DNA of 64,000 nucleotides from Bacillus sp. S3 (GTDB lineage: Bacteria > Bacillota > Bacilli > Bacillales > Cytobacillaceae), in NCBI RefSeq assembly GCF_005154805.1, contig NZ_CP039727.1:1423501-1487500 (forward strand). Direction: 5' to 3'. Position numbers and translations under genes: made by a program. Numbering within the stretch: position 1 is the first letter of the stretch; every line of letters begins with the position of its first letter. Shown piece by piece: positions 36,437-45,479 of this stretch. The notes beneath the pieces are model-generated. The model did no database searches and was not told the DNA's origin. It worked only from the letters and a program-made list of their open reading frames with translations.

Positions 36437-36832
36437 TTATGCCCCCCTTATTTGAGTATTTCGGGGATACGAGTGTGAAGGTGATAAAAAGGCGTCTTCA
36501 TTTTCCTCTTTTTTTATTTTTCTCACCTCTTCTTTTGCATCTTGAATGATCTGCATAGCTTCTTTTTCGCTCCGCTGTAGAATTTCTCTTGCTTCTATTT
36601 TAGCCTTTTTGAGGATATCCTCGCTAGCTTGAAGGTTTATTTTTGCGTCAAATTTGTACTTTTCCGTTAACTCCAGTTGGTTTTCTATATGCTCTTTCCT
36701 TTTATCAAGAATATCCACAAGTTTTTTAAAAACAAACCTCTTTAAAATAAATACTAAAACAGTAAAAATTATGGCTTGGTATACCATTGTGCCCAGAGAA
36801 ATAGGAAGTCCGAATAACGTTAAATCCCCCAT
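36437..36832 (-). CDS. Short F-type ATP synthase subunit b-like protein
   Basis: A 131-residue protein with one N-terminal helix (VYQAIIFTVLVFILK) followed by a basic KRKEHI segment and a long charged coiled-coil, as in the b subunit stator. Normal Bacillus b subunits are about 170 residues; here the C-terminal delta-binding region is missing and replaced by an unrelated tail (SPSHSYPRN). AAAGGAG is 12 bases before the ATG, rather far. It lies between subunit a and an AtpZ-DUF3939 fusion. It may form a membrane stalk without F1. Confidence 0.78.
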   Translation of the reverse strand: MGDLTLFGLPISLGTMVYQAIIFTVLVFILKRFVFKKLVDILDKRKEHIENQLELTEKYKFDAKINLQASEDILKKAKIEAREILQRSEKEAMQIIQDAKEEVRKIKKEENEDAFLSPSHSYPRNTQIRGA

Positions 36833-36859
36833 TATTATATAATACTCCTTTCGTTTAAA

Positions 36860-37741
<882 letters not shown>

Positions 37742-37870
37742 TTATTAGTTTTTCAAATTATTTTGCATAGAATAATAATTTTGGAGCAAATGAAACCTTT
37801 TATTACTTTTTTCTTCTCATTAAATGTTGTAAAATAATCAAGGCGAATAAAGAAATAGGAGGAATCTCAG

Positions 37871-38404
37871 ATGAAAAAGTTTTTAGTTTTACTAGCAGCT
37901 ATTACAATGGCCTTTGGGCTTGCCGCTTGTTCAAGTAATGAAGAGGCAAAAACAGAAAAGAAGGCTGAACCAAAAGAAGAAACAGCACCTAAAGTTGATG
38001 TTAAAAAGGAATTAGTAAAATTCTATATGGACCTGGGCAATAAAATTAATCAAAAAGATGCTGATTTAAATGCATATGTGGCGAAAGCAACGAAGGAAGA
38101 TGCAAAGCCTGAAGAATTACCAACTGCTGAGGATCGAGCAAAAGCAAGTGAATCTGCATCAGCCGTTGCAGCTGAATTAAATAGCGTTCAGATTCCAGCA
38201 GAACTGAAAGACCAAAAGGCCGATCTTGAAGCAGCAATTAAGGATTACGCCGCCTCATATCAAGCAAAAGCAGAAGAATTAAAAAAGGATGCTCCGTCAT
38301 TAGAAGCAGCAGATGCAATCTTTGCTCAAGCGGAAGAAAAGCTGGGTAAAGTATTTGAAGGTGCAAAATTACTGCCACCGAGCATAGGGAAACAAGTAAA
38401 TTAA
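37871..38404 (+). CDS. Putative lipoprotein of unknown function
   Basis: A 177-residue protein with a lipoprotein signal peptide ending in LAAC (Cys20), followed by a Lys/Glu-rich linker and a helical domain rich in Ala, Glu and Lys. It has AGGAGG before the ATG and a strong terminator after the gene. It is divergent from the orphan Fo cluster. No family was recognised with confidence; the helical composition suggests a surface-attached bundle. Confidence 0.75.
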   Translation: MKKFLVLLAAITMAFGLAACSSNEEAKTEKKAEPKEETAPKVDVKKELVKFYMDLGNKINQKDADLNAYVAKATKEDAKPEELPTAEDRAKASESASAVAAELNSVQIPAELKDQKADLEAAIKDYAASYQAKAEELKKDAPSLEAADAIFAQAEEKLGKVFEGAKLLPPSIGKQVN

Positions 38405-38411
38405 TAATTTT

Positions 38412-38446
38412 AAATTAGCCGGATGAAAATCATCCGGCTAATTTTT
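38412..38446 (+). terminator. Terminator after the lipoprotein gene
   Basis: Perfect 15-bp stem AAATTAGCCGGATGA / TCATCCGGCTAATTT with an AAA loop, then TTT. Confidence 0.9.
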
Positions 38447-38462
38447 TACATTGTTATTTAGT

Positions 38463-38768
38463 TTATTGAACCGCAGTCTCTTCCTTAAATATAACCTGTA
38501 TTTCATCGAGGAAATTGTCAACAGATAAGTAAGTTTTGGTATCCTCGAAGAACCAAACATCATTTCCTTCAACATAGAAATTAATTCCATTTACCTCTTT
38601 TGTAAAGCCTGCGTTTGCAGGATGTTCAGCAGAAAAGGCAAGACTATAGCCTTTATGTTTTTGGCCAAACCCAGCATATTGAGGAAACATCCGAATGCTG
38701 AATGGTTTATTAAATTCAAATTCTTTTGTGAACCATAATGAAGCTTTTTCGTCGATAGATATGAACAT
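38463..38768 (-). CDS. HesB/YneR-like protein
   Basis: A 101-residue cytoplasmic protein beginning MFISIDEKASLWFTKEF, like the HesB/IscA-related YneR group. It contains no cysteine at all, so it cannot bind iron-sulfur clusters in the way IscA does. The fold is probably retained for another role. No other Fe-S gene is close. The ATG follows GGAAGGGTTGG. Function is unknown. Confidence 0.75.
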   Translation of the reverse strand: MFISIDEKASLWFTKEFEFNKPFSIRMFPQYAGFGQKHKGYSLAFSAEHPANAGFTKEVNGINFYVEGNDVWFFEDTKTYLSVDNFLDEIQVIFKEETAVQ

Positions 38769-39027
38769 ATTATTACACCAACCCTTCCATCGTTGATATT
38801 CCTATAAGGAAAAAAATGATTTTTCATTCCCTTATAATGAAAGATTATCTTTTTCAATGGCTTTTGCATGTGACAATATTCACGCTTAGTGCGGAATCAC
38901 GCTGATTTTAAAAAAAGTTCATTATTTCGTTTCGAATTGTACACAAGTGTGTTAAAAATCAACTCTAATGGGTTTAATAAATGTTTAAATAAAAATAACA
39001 AATATTTTTTTTAGCTTGGAGGAACCT

Positions 39028-39285
39028 ATGAATAAAGATTGGACGAAGGACTTGGAGCATGATGAATATGAACAGGATATTGACCTAATCATAAAAGATG
39101 CATTAACAGCAGTGGAAGAGACCGCTAAAGGCTGTTTTGTGAACCTTGTGACCTCCTCAGTATTTGGCAGTCCCGTTGACTATTTACAGCCCTTAATAGA
39201 GGAGATGTATCCAAAGAAAGTAAAGATTAAATTCATTGATCAGTGCGGGTGCGGAGGTTATGTATTGCGGGTTTGGAAAATCTGA
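39028..39285 (+). CDS. CGCGG-type small protein (putative radical-SAM-modified peptide precursor family)
   Basis: An 85-residue protein with an acidic N-terminal half and the C-terminal motif DQCGCGGYVLRVWKI. The CGCGG motif is the hallmark of a family annotated as putative rSAM-modified RiPP proteins in Bacillus and archaea. One further cysteine lies at GCFVNLVTSS. The ATG at 39028 follows TTGGAGGAACC. No radical SAM enzyme or transporter gene is next to it, so a maturase, if any, is elsewhere. The RiPP assignment is from recollection of the family and is uncertain. Confidence 0.65.
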   Translation: MNKDWTKDLEHDEYEQDIDLIIKDALTAVEETAKGCFVNLVTSSVFGSPVDYLQPLIEEMYPKKVKIKFIDQCGCGGYVLRVWKI

Positions 39286-39408
39286 TCGTTTTTCTTAAAA
39301 ACTTCCGAATTTTTTATGAACATTTCAGCATTTTGTTACTGTTTTTGTAACATGTGTATAGTGAAAACGATGATAAAATAAAGGAAATAAAACAAGGGAG
39401 TTTTGACC

Positions 39409-39705
39409 ATGGAAAAACAATTTGAAAACCTAATCGATAACGATATGGATATAAAAAGCTTAATTCATACATTTAATGCCACTTTGGAAACCATAGAAAA
39501 AAGGCTATCGAGATTAGAGAAAATGGACAGCATTGAACACAGAGTGGAAGTTAATCAAATTGATTTATCTGATATTAAAGAAGCACTAGAGCGTATTGAA
39601 CGAACACAAAGCAATGATATTCAACATATCAACCGCCGGCTTGATTCTCATCTAGTAAAAATAGCAAAAGTGGAAGAGGAACTGATTATTTTAAAATCAA
39701 AATAA
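39409..39705 (+). CDS. Small coiled-coil protein of unknown function
   Basis: A 98-residue soluble protein dominated by heptad-like helices (LIHTFNATLETIEKRLSRLEKM, split by polar breaks). It has AAGGGAG before the ATG; a TTG six bases earlier is too close to that site. A terminator follows. No family was recognised. It may be an oligomeric adaptor. Confidence 0.7.
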   Translation: MEKQFENLIDNDMDIKSLIHTFNATLETIEKRLSRLEKMDSIEHRVEVNQIDLSDIKEALERIERTQSNDIQHINRRLDSHLVKIAKVEEELIILKSK

Positions 39706-39721
39706 TTCTAAGTACACAAAA

Positions 39722-39757
39722 AATAGACCGGGCGTGAGGGGCACGGTCTATTTTTTA
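39722..39757. terminator. Terminator between the coiled-coil and CNNM genes
   Basis: Stem AATAGACCG / CGGTCTATT with a 13-base loop, followed by TTTT; A-rich upstream, so it may serve both strands. Confidence 0.82.
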
Positions 39758-41110
39758 TTATGATAGCACCCCGGATTTTGAAACAGCAATTTGCGGGATA
39801 TTGGATTCTTCATTTTGAACATGTTTTGTTACTTCAATATATTTAATATGATGGTCTTCCATATCAAGGATTTTAAAGGTGTATGCTTCATGATGAATGA
39901 TATCGCCTTCCTTAGCGTCGTAATTTTCGGTCAGTATCCAACCGCCAATTGTATCGATATCTTCATCGTCAATTTCAACACCCAATAGATCGTTAACCTC
40001 AGTCACTAAAACCTTCGAGTCAATAATATAATGGTTTTCTTTAATTTTGCGAATCTCAGGGATCTCATCCATATCAAATTCATCACGAATTTCGCCAACA
40101 ATTTCTTCCAGTATATCCTCAACCGTTACAAGTCCGGAAGTTCCGCCATATTCATCCATTAAAATCGCCATATGAACGCGGTCCTTTTGCATTTTTACTA
40201 ATAAATCATGAATTGGAATAGTTTCAATCACTCTGATGATAGGTCGTGTATAGCTCTCAAGTGTTTGAGTTGTTGGTTTTTCGTTGCCTATTAAATCGGT
40301 CATGACCTCCTTGATATTGATGAGACCAATGATATGGTCTTTATCGCCATCGATGACAGGATACCTTGTGAACTTTTCCTCGCGGAGAACCTGTAGAAAG
40401 GTTTCCAATGAATCATCCTTTGACAAAGATACCAATTCCGTTCTAGGAACCATGATTTCTTTTGCAATTCTGTTATCAAATTCAAAAATTTTATTTACAT
40501 ACTTAAACTCTGATTGGTTAATTTCACCACTTTTATAGCTTTCAGATAGGATTATTCGAAGTTCTTCCTCTGTATGGGCTATTTCACTTTCGGAAACAGG
40601 CTTTAGCCCAAACATACTTGAAACAACACGTGCAGATCCATTCAGAACCCAAATAAACGGGAACATGATTTTATAAAAAAGGATAAGCGGACGTGAAACA
40701 AGCATGGTAATCAGTTCAGCCTTCTGTATGGCCAGTGTTTTAGGTGCGAGCTCACCAACCACAACATGTAAAAACGTAATGGTTGCAAACGCAATTCCGA
40801 TTGATAATGCTTTCGTGGCGCTCTCAGGAATGTTTAGTTGATGGAAAAGAGGGCCAAGCATGTGCTCAATGGTTGATTCTCCAATCCAACCTAAACCTAA
40901 AGCTGTTATCGTAATACCTAATTGACAGGCAGACAGATATTCATCAAGGTTTGAAATTACTCTTTTGGCAGAAACAGCCTTCGAATTCCCTTCCTCAATT
41001 AACTGATCAATTCTTGAACTTCTAATCTTAACAATAGCAAATTCTGAAGCTACAAAAAAAGCAGTTAAAGCAATTAAAATGGCTATAATAACCAAGTTAA
41101 ATATGTCCAA
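39758..41110 (-). CDS. CNNM/CorC (hemolysin C-like) transporter, YhdP/MpfA-type
   Basis: A 450-residue protein. DUF21 membrane domain about residues 1-195 (starting NLVIIAILIALTAFFVASEFA), paired CBS domains about 205-330 with MVPRTELVSL and EYGGTSGLVTVEDILEEIVGE, and a CorC/HlyC C-terminal domain about 345-430. Such proteins export magnesium or other divalent cations; B. subtilis YhdP (MpfA) is one. The TTG start has its TAAGGG ribosome binding site inside a hairpin (41119-41144). A paralogue lies beyond the MerR gene. Confidence 0.92.
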   Translation of the reverse strand: MDIFNLVIIAILIALTAFFVASEFAIVKIRSSRIDQLIEEGNSKAVSAKRVISNLDEYLSACQLGITITALGLGWIGESTIEHMLGPLFHQLNIPESATKALSIGIAFATITFLHVVVGELAPKTLAIQKAELITMLVSRPLILFYKIMFPFIWVLNGSARVVSSMFGLKPVSESEIAHTEEELRIILSESYKSGEINQSEFKYVNKIFEFDNRIAKEIMVPRTELVSLSKDDSLETFLQVLREEKFTRYPVIDGDKDHIIGLINIKEVMTDLIGNEKPTTQTLESYTRPIIRVIETIPIHDLLVKMQKDRVHMAILMDEYGGTSGLVTVEDILEEIVGEIRDEFDMDEIPEIRKIKENHYIIDSKVLVTEVNDLLGVEIDDEDIDTIGGWILTENYDAKEGDIIHHEAYTFKILDMEDHHIKYIEVTKHVQNEESNIPQIAVSKSGVLS

Positions 41111-41118
41111 ATAAGTTC

Positions 41119-41156
41119 CCTTATCCCGTTTTCGACGGGTAAGGTGTCACCTCCCA
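41119..41156 (-). promoter_or_regulatory. Leader hairpin covering the RBS of the first CNNM gene
   Basis: On the minus strand GGGAGGTGACAC is followed by CCTTACCCG, a seven-base loop and CGGG-A-TAAGG. The 3' arm contains the TAAGGG ribosome binding site for the TTG start. The same arrangement precedes the paralogue at 43076-43105. A folded leader would block translation. Confidence 0.5.
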
Positions 41157-41170
41157 GTAATGTAAAAAAA

Positions 41171-41545
41171 TTAGCTCGTAACATTCAAAAGGGATTTTCT
41201 AAGTGCGGTTCGGAGCAGGCTTAGATTGCGAGTAAACATTTCTTTCTGCTGCTCATCCAAGTTTTCAAGAATAGGCTGAAGATCGAACAAGTCACTATAC
41301 AACTGTTTCATCTGCTGTGTAACAGCACTTACATGTTTTTCCACTTCTGAATCACGGATATTCTTAGCTTTGCGCATTTCTAGTTTTCTTCTAATCTCGT
41401 CTAATGGAAAGTGAAGACTCTTGCATTCTTCTATAAACTTTAAATCATCTAATGAATCATCCGAATAGATGCGGTAATTTGATTTAGAGCGTTCTGCCTC
41501 CAATAAGCCAATAGACGTATAGTAGTCAATCGTTCGCTTTGACAC
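41171..41545 (-). CDS. MerR-family transcriptional regulator (apparent 5' frameshift)
   Basis: The visible frame is 124 residues from GTG 41545 and has the MerR helix-turn-helix start SKRTIDYYTSIGLL followed by a helical dimerisation coil. However, the same frame continues upstream as YRIGEIAEIAHV, the missing first part of the MerR HTH, without a start codon before a stop at 41591. A good ribosome binding site (GAGGTGG) and an ATG at 41589 are one base out of frame across a GGGG run. The intact gene probably spans 41171-41589. It is flanked by two CNNM genes, as yhdQ is in B. subtilis. Confidence 0.75.
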   Translation of the reverse strand: MSKRTIDYYTSIGLLEAERSKSNYRIYSDDSLDDLKFIEECKSLHFPLDEIRRKLEMRKAKNIRDSEVEKHVSAVTQQMKQLYSDLFDLQPILENLDEQQKEMFTRNLSLLRTALRKSLLNVTS

Positions 41546-41751
41546 ATGCGCTATTTCTGCTATTTCACCAATTCGATAGACAGCCCCATCTTACCACCTC
41601 AACATAATATAAATTACCCATTATTATAAAGAATTTAAACCGTACAGTCAAACGTTCTGGTTTGAATAGTAGTGGATACCTTTAGTTTATGGGAAATTAC
41701 TGTAAATATGAACGTTGCTTTCAAAATATTACAGAAATTTAAAGTTGGAAA

Positions 41752-41780
41752 AAAACGCCCGCTAACCAGTGGGCGCTTCC
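41752..41780 (-). terminator. Terminator for the second CNNM gene
   Basis: On the minus strand GCGCCC / GGGCGT with an internal mismatch and loop, followed by seven T. It overlaps the last codons of the gene. Confidence 0.7.
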
Positions 41781-43069
41781 GCTTTTTTTACTTCTATAAA
41801 TACAATATGATGGCCCTCTATTTCCGTAATTTGGAAGATGAAACCGTCTTTTTCAATGGAATCTCCTTTATGGACATCAAACTTTTGCGTTAAAAACCAG
41901 CCGCCAATCGTGTCCACATCATCCTCTTCTAAAGTCGTTCCAAGAAGGTCATTTACTTCGCTTATCAGGACTTTTCCATCTAATATAAAGTTTTCATTAC
42001 TTATTTTCTGGATCAGAGGGAGCTCGTCCATATCAAACTCATCGCGAATTTCTCCAACAATTTCTTCAAGAATGTCTTCGACCGTGACGATACCGGCAGT
42101 CCCGCCATATTCATCAGATAAAACGGCCAAATGTGAGCGGTTTTTTTGCAGCTTCACTAAAAGTTCTTTTATTGGGATCGTTTCAATCACATGAATGACT
42201 GGCTTTAAATAGGGAATAAGTGGTTCTTCCCCGCTGCATTTTTGCTGGATACAATCCGTTAAAATTTCCTTGATATTGACAATGCCTAAAATGTTGTCTT
42301 TATCACCATCAATAATTGGATACCTTGTGTATTTTTCCTCTTTAACCGTTTCAATAATTTCATCCATTGTGGCATCTTTTGGCATCATAATGACCTCAGT
42401 TCTTGGCACCATGATTTCTTTGGCAATTCGATCATCAAACTCAAATATTTTATTCATATACTTGTACTCTGATTGATTGATCTCCCCGCTCTCATAGCTT
42501 TGAGAAAGGAGCATGCGTAATTCTTCTTCGGAAAGGTTAAGTTCTTGCTCGGAAGCCGGTTTAACTCCGAACAAACCGGTTATAAACCGAGCCGATCGAT
42601 TAAGGATCCAAATGAACGGATATAACAGTTTGTAAAATATTATCATTGGCCGGGCAAAGAGCAAAATAATTTCTTCCGCTTTTTGGATTGCAAATGTCTT
42701 TGGTGCTAATTCACCAATTACTACATTAAAAAAAGTAATGATGATAAACGCAAGAATGGTCGATATGACTGGTTCTAAGGATAATGGCAGGTGAATCCAC
42801 GTAAAAACGGGTCCCAGTATCTCACGGACGGTTGACTCTCCGCGCCATCCTAATATTAAAGAAGTAATGGTAATGCCTACTTGTGTGGCCGAAAGGTATC
42901 CGTCCAGGTTAGAAATTACTTTTCTCGCGGCAATTGCTTTTTTATTCCCTTCAGACACTAATTGATCAATCCGGGTCGTTCTTACCCTTACAATGGCAAA
43001 TTCGGAAGCAACAAAAAAAGCAGTTAGAGCAATAAGAACAGCTATTATTATGACATTTATCCAAATCAT
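41762..43069 (-). CDS. CNNM/CorC (hemolysin C-like) transporter, second paralogue
   Basis: A 435-residue paralogue of the first CNNM gene with the same order of DUF21, CBS pair and CorC domain. Conserved motifs include FDDRIAKEIMVPRTEV and SDEYGGTAGIVTVEDI. Likely role is divalent cation, probably magnesium, efflux. The ATG at 43069 is preceded by TAAGGTG, which lies in the 3' arm of a leader hairpin. The MerR gene between the two paralogues may control one or both. Confidence 0.92.
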   Translation of the reverse strand: MIWINVIIIAVLIALTAFFVASEFAIVRVRTTRIDQLVSEGNKKAIAARKVISNLDGYLSATQVGITITSLILGWRGESTVREILGPVFTWIHLPLSLEPVISTILAFIIITFFNVVIGELAPKTFAIQKAEEIILLFARPMIIFYKLLYPFIWILNRSARFITGLFGVKPASEQELNLSEEELRMLLSQSYESGEINQSEYKYMNKIFEFDDRIAKEIMVPRTEVIMMPKDATMDEIIETVKEEKYTRYPIIDGDKDNILGIVNIKEILTDCIQQKCSGEEPLIPYLKPVIHVIETIPIKELLVKLQKNRSHLAVLSDEYGGTAGIVTVEDILEEIVGEIRDEFDMDELPLIQKISNENFILDGKVLISEVNDLLGTTLEEDDVDTIGGWFLTQKFDVHKGDSIEKDGFIFQITEIEGHHIVFIEVKKAEAPTG

Positions 43070-43075
43070 CGATCA

Positions 43076-43105
43076 CCTTACGATCAGTAAGGTATGCCAC
43101 CTCAC
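43076..43105 (-). promoter_or_regulatory. Leader hairpin covering the RBS of the second CNNM gene
   Basis: On the minus strand GTGAGGTGGCATA is followed by CCTTAC-TGATC-GTAAGG, a perfect 6-bp stem whose 3' arm is the ribosome binding site four bases before ATG. It parallels the leader of the first CNNM gene. Confidence 0.5.
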
Positions 43106-43208
43106 TTACGAATAACACATATTTTCATTAGTTCTTCTTTCCATAAGCTGTAATATTATTATTTCAAAAAAAGTTTTGATTAGCAAATAGTGAGGCAATA
43201 ATATAAAA

Positions 43209-43233
43209 ATGCCGCCAAACTGGCAGCATATCT
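43209..43233 (-). terminator. Terminator for the GNAT gene
   Basis: On the minus strand ATGCTGCC / GGCGGCAT with an AGTTT loop followed by TTTT. Confidence 0.8.
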
Positions 43234-43241
43234 TCTGATAT

Positions 43242-43793
43242 TTAAATGTGTAAGGAATCCCAATCACGGGCAAGCATGCTATAAACAATTAGATCATGAA
43301 ACTGACCATTTAATTGTTCCCCATCCCGAATTTTCCCTTCCCTTACAAATCCAAGTCTTTCAGGTATCGCCCGGCTTTTCTTGTTTTTCACGCCGCAGCG
43401 AATTTCAATCCGGTTTAATCCTAATTGGAAAAAGGCGTAATTTAGAAAGGCTTGAACGGAACGAGTGATAACTCCATGACCTTCTGCATTTCTAGCAAGA
43501 TAATAACCAATACTCGCCATACTGTTGTACCAATCAATTTGGTGCAATCCCAAAGAGCCGACAAGGTTACCATTATAAAGAATCCCAACGTTCATACCAC
43601 TATTTTCAGCAAATTGTGTAAGCCACACCGGAATAATGGTCTCAAATTGATAGAGGGAGGTCATACTATCCACCCATGGCATCCATTCCCGCAAATGTTC
43701 TCGATTTTCCTCAACAAGCTGATACAACTTTAAGGCATGATGCCGTTGGAACAATTGAAGCTCAATTTCGTGATCAACTTTTAAAGTAAACAT
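43242..43793 (-). CDS. GNAT N-acetyltransferase (RimJ/RimL-like)
   Basis: A 183-residue GNAT-fold enzyme. The acetyl-CoA loop region is IGYYLARNAEGHGV followed by TRSVQAFLNYAF, and the C-terminal NRIEIRCGVKNKKSRAIPERLGF is typical of RimJ/RimL and B. subtilis YdaF. Such enzymes acetylate protein N-termini, ribosomal proteins or small molecules. It stands alone between terminators. The acceptor is unknown. Confidence 0.88.
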   Translation of the reverse strand: MFTLKVDHEIELQLFQRHHALKLYQLVEENREHLREWMPWVDSMTSLYQFETIIPVWLTQFAENSGMNVGILYNGNLVGSLGLHQIDWYNSMASIGYYLARNAEGHGVITRSVQAFLNYAFFQLGLNRIEIRCGVKNKKSRAIPERLGFVREGKIRDGEQLNGQFHDLIVYSMLARDWDSLHI

Positions 43794-43865
43794 AGGCCCT
43801 AATCTCCCGGTAAATTTTTAGTACATCATATGCATCAGAGTGCATTGTCGGGAGATGAAACAAAT

Positions 43866-43898
43866 AAAAAATCCCTGCTTCATAAAAAGTGGGATTTT
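43866..43898 (-). terminator. Terminator for the histidine kinase gene
   Basis: Stem AAAATCCC / GGGATTTT with a 15-base loop and minus-strand T-run. Confidence 0.75.
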
Positions 43899-43905
43899 GC
43901 GGTGA

Positions 43906-45063
43906 CTAACTAGAATGTGTTTGGTTATGACCTGCAGGTGTAAAAACAGCAGGAAGATAAATGGAAAAAGTAGTGTTATCATCTGAAGAATCACAGGTTA
44001 AATTCCCTTTATGTTTTTCAATTATTTCTTTACAAACAAACAATCCTAGACCTGTCCCGAGTTTTTTAGTTGTAAAAAAGGGTTCAAAAATTGTTTTTTG
44101 TAATTCAGCGGGGATCACTGGGCCATTATTGGAAATACTAATTCTAATTTGCTGACTGTTTTCTAAACAGCTCCTAATCTCAATGGTTGGAGCAGAGATT
44201 CCATGATGATTCAGAACATCAATTGCATTAAAAATAATATTAATAAAAACCTGTCTGATTTCATCTGCATATCCATTCAATGTAACATCTTCACTTATCT
44301 CCTTTATGATTTTTACTTTTCCATCCAAAATACTTGGATAAAGGAAGTTCAGTACTTCATCAATCAGTTTATTTAATCCAAATTGAACTTTTTCCTTCCC
44401 AATCAGTTCCTTTTTGGATAACAGTAAGAATTGTGAGATTCGAAAATTAAGCTGATCTAATTCACTTGAAATGATATCCAAATATCTCATGTTTGGAAAA
44501 TCACCCTTAAGCAATTGAATAAATCCTTGAACAGAAGTCAGTGGATTTCTGAATTCATGAATAAAGCTTGAAGTCATCTGTCCGAGAAGTGTCAAACGAT
44601 CCTGATGTGTGGAGTCAATAACCATTGTCTTTTCTTCAATAATTTTATTTTTTGCTTCCGAAAAATGGGATACGGCATAGTAAAGAAATTTATCAAAGCA
44701 AAAATTGATCATATTGATCGACTCCTGCATTTCGGACCATGATATTCCTGTTTTACTTAAATAGCTGTAAAGAATCGTTCTGCCCAAATTAACATTATAG
44801 ACGAAGTCCCCAATGTTAATATCGGCCAAAACCCTTTCTTCAGATATTTCTATCGCAATTTTTTCAATTACAGCTAACAGTTCTTGTTTAGATTTTACAT
44901 GCATGGTAAGGAGCACATCCAATAGTGCTTCCCCGTTTTCGCGTATTTTCATCTGGAAAGGATCTTCCTGGTTGACAACAATAGCTTTCTCCCATTCTTT
45001 TACTAACTCTTCTTTATTTTGATTAAAAAAAGCAAGTAAATCCGATTGTTCTCCCGTAAACAT
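43906..45063 (-). CDS. Orphan sensor histidine kinase with globin-like N-terminal domain
   Basis: A 385-residue soluble kinase. Residues about 1-150 form an all-helical sensor domain resembling the HisK_N/RsbR N-terminal type found in Bacillus sporulation kinases. The phosphorylated His is about residue 169 in IHEFRNPL, and the ATPase domain has the N box (NIIFNAIDVL), and G boxes (GTGLGLFVCK). No response regulator gene is adjacent, as for KinA-type kinases that feed the Spo0 phosphorelay. ATG 45063 follows AGGGGGAAAC, preferred over the longer frame from 45096. Confidence 0.85.
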   Translation of the reverse strand: MFTGEQSDLLAFFNQNKEELVKEWEKAIVVNQEDPFQMKIRENGEALLDVLLTMHVKSKQELLAVIEKIAIEISEERVLADINIGDFVYNVNLGRTILYSYLSKTGISWSEMQESINMINFCFDKFLYYAVSHFSEAKNKIIEEKTMVIDSTHQDRLTLLGQMTSSFIHEFRNPLTSVQGFIQLLKGDFPNMRYLDIISSELDQLNFRISQFLLLSKKELIGKEKVQFGLNKLIDEVLNFLYPSILDGKVKIIKEISEDVTLNGYADEIRQVFINIIFNAIDVLNHHGISAPTIEIRSCLENSQQIRISISNNGPVIPAELQKTIFEPFFTTKKLGTGLGLFVCKEIIEKHKGNLTCDSSDDNTTFSIYLPAVFTPAGHNQTHSS

Positions 45064-45086
45064 GTTGTTTCCCCCTATGGTATAAG

Positions 45087-45102
45087 AAAAGCGCAAGCGC
45101 CC
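45087..45102. repeat. Fragment of a Bacillaceae intergenic repeat
   Basis: AAAAGCGCAAGCGCCC, with a GCGC-AA-GCGC palindromic core, is the start of an intergenic element I recognise as repeated in related Bacillus genomes. Only this short piece is present here, before the kinase gene. Confidence 0.4.
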
Positions 45103-45302
45103 GTAATTCTCGAAGTCGAAAATTTATCTTCCGTTTCATTTTAACAAAACTGGTTACCATGTAAATTCGCTGATGAAGGCAAAAATCCTTTTTTTAATAA
45201 AATAATAATAATTTTCCCAATATGATACTTGGCGAAAAAAATAATACCCTTGTAATTACCTTGAAATAGTAGTATATTCTATAGGAAATCAATAGAATAC
45301 TT

Positions 45303-45393
45303 CCACAGGGGGAGCTGCTAAAAGGCGGCTGAGAGTGAACGTTAGAGTTCTGACCCTATGAACCTGTTAGTTAACGCTAGCGTAGGGATGTGG
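45303..45393 (+). ncRNA. TPP riboswitch
   Basis: The conserved THI-box elements are present in order: P1 CCACA / TGTGG (45303-45307 and 45389-45393), GCTGAGAG-type motif in GGCGGCTGAGAG, GACCCTATGAACCTG and CGCTAGCGTAGGGA. It precedes a terminator hairpin and the thiamine transporter gene thiT, so bound thiamin pyrophosphate is expected to turn the gene off by premature termination. Confidence 0.95.
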
Positions 45394-45405
45394 TTTGCCG
45401 ATAAT

Positions 45406-45447
45406 AAAGCAATGCAGACAATCCTTTTCGTCTTGCATTGCTTTTTT
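45406..45447 (+). terminator. Riboswitch-controlled terminator before thiT
   Basis: Stem AAAGCAATGCA / TGCATTGCTTT followed by TTT, located 13 bases after the TPP aptamer and before the thiT RBS. Confidence 0.85.
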
Positions 45448-45479
45448 GCGTTTCTCTTGTGGAATAGGGGGAAAGAGAA

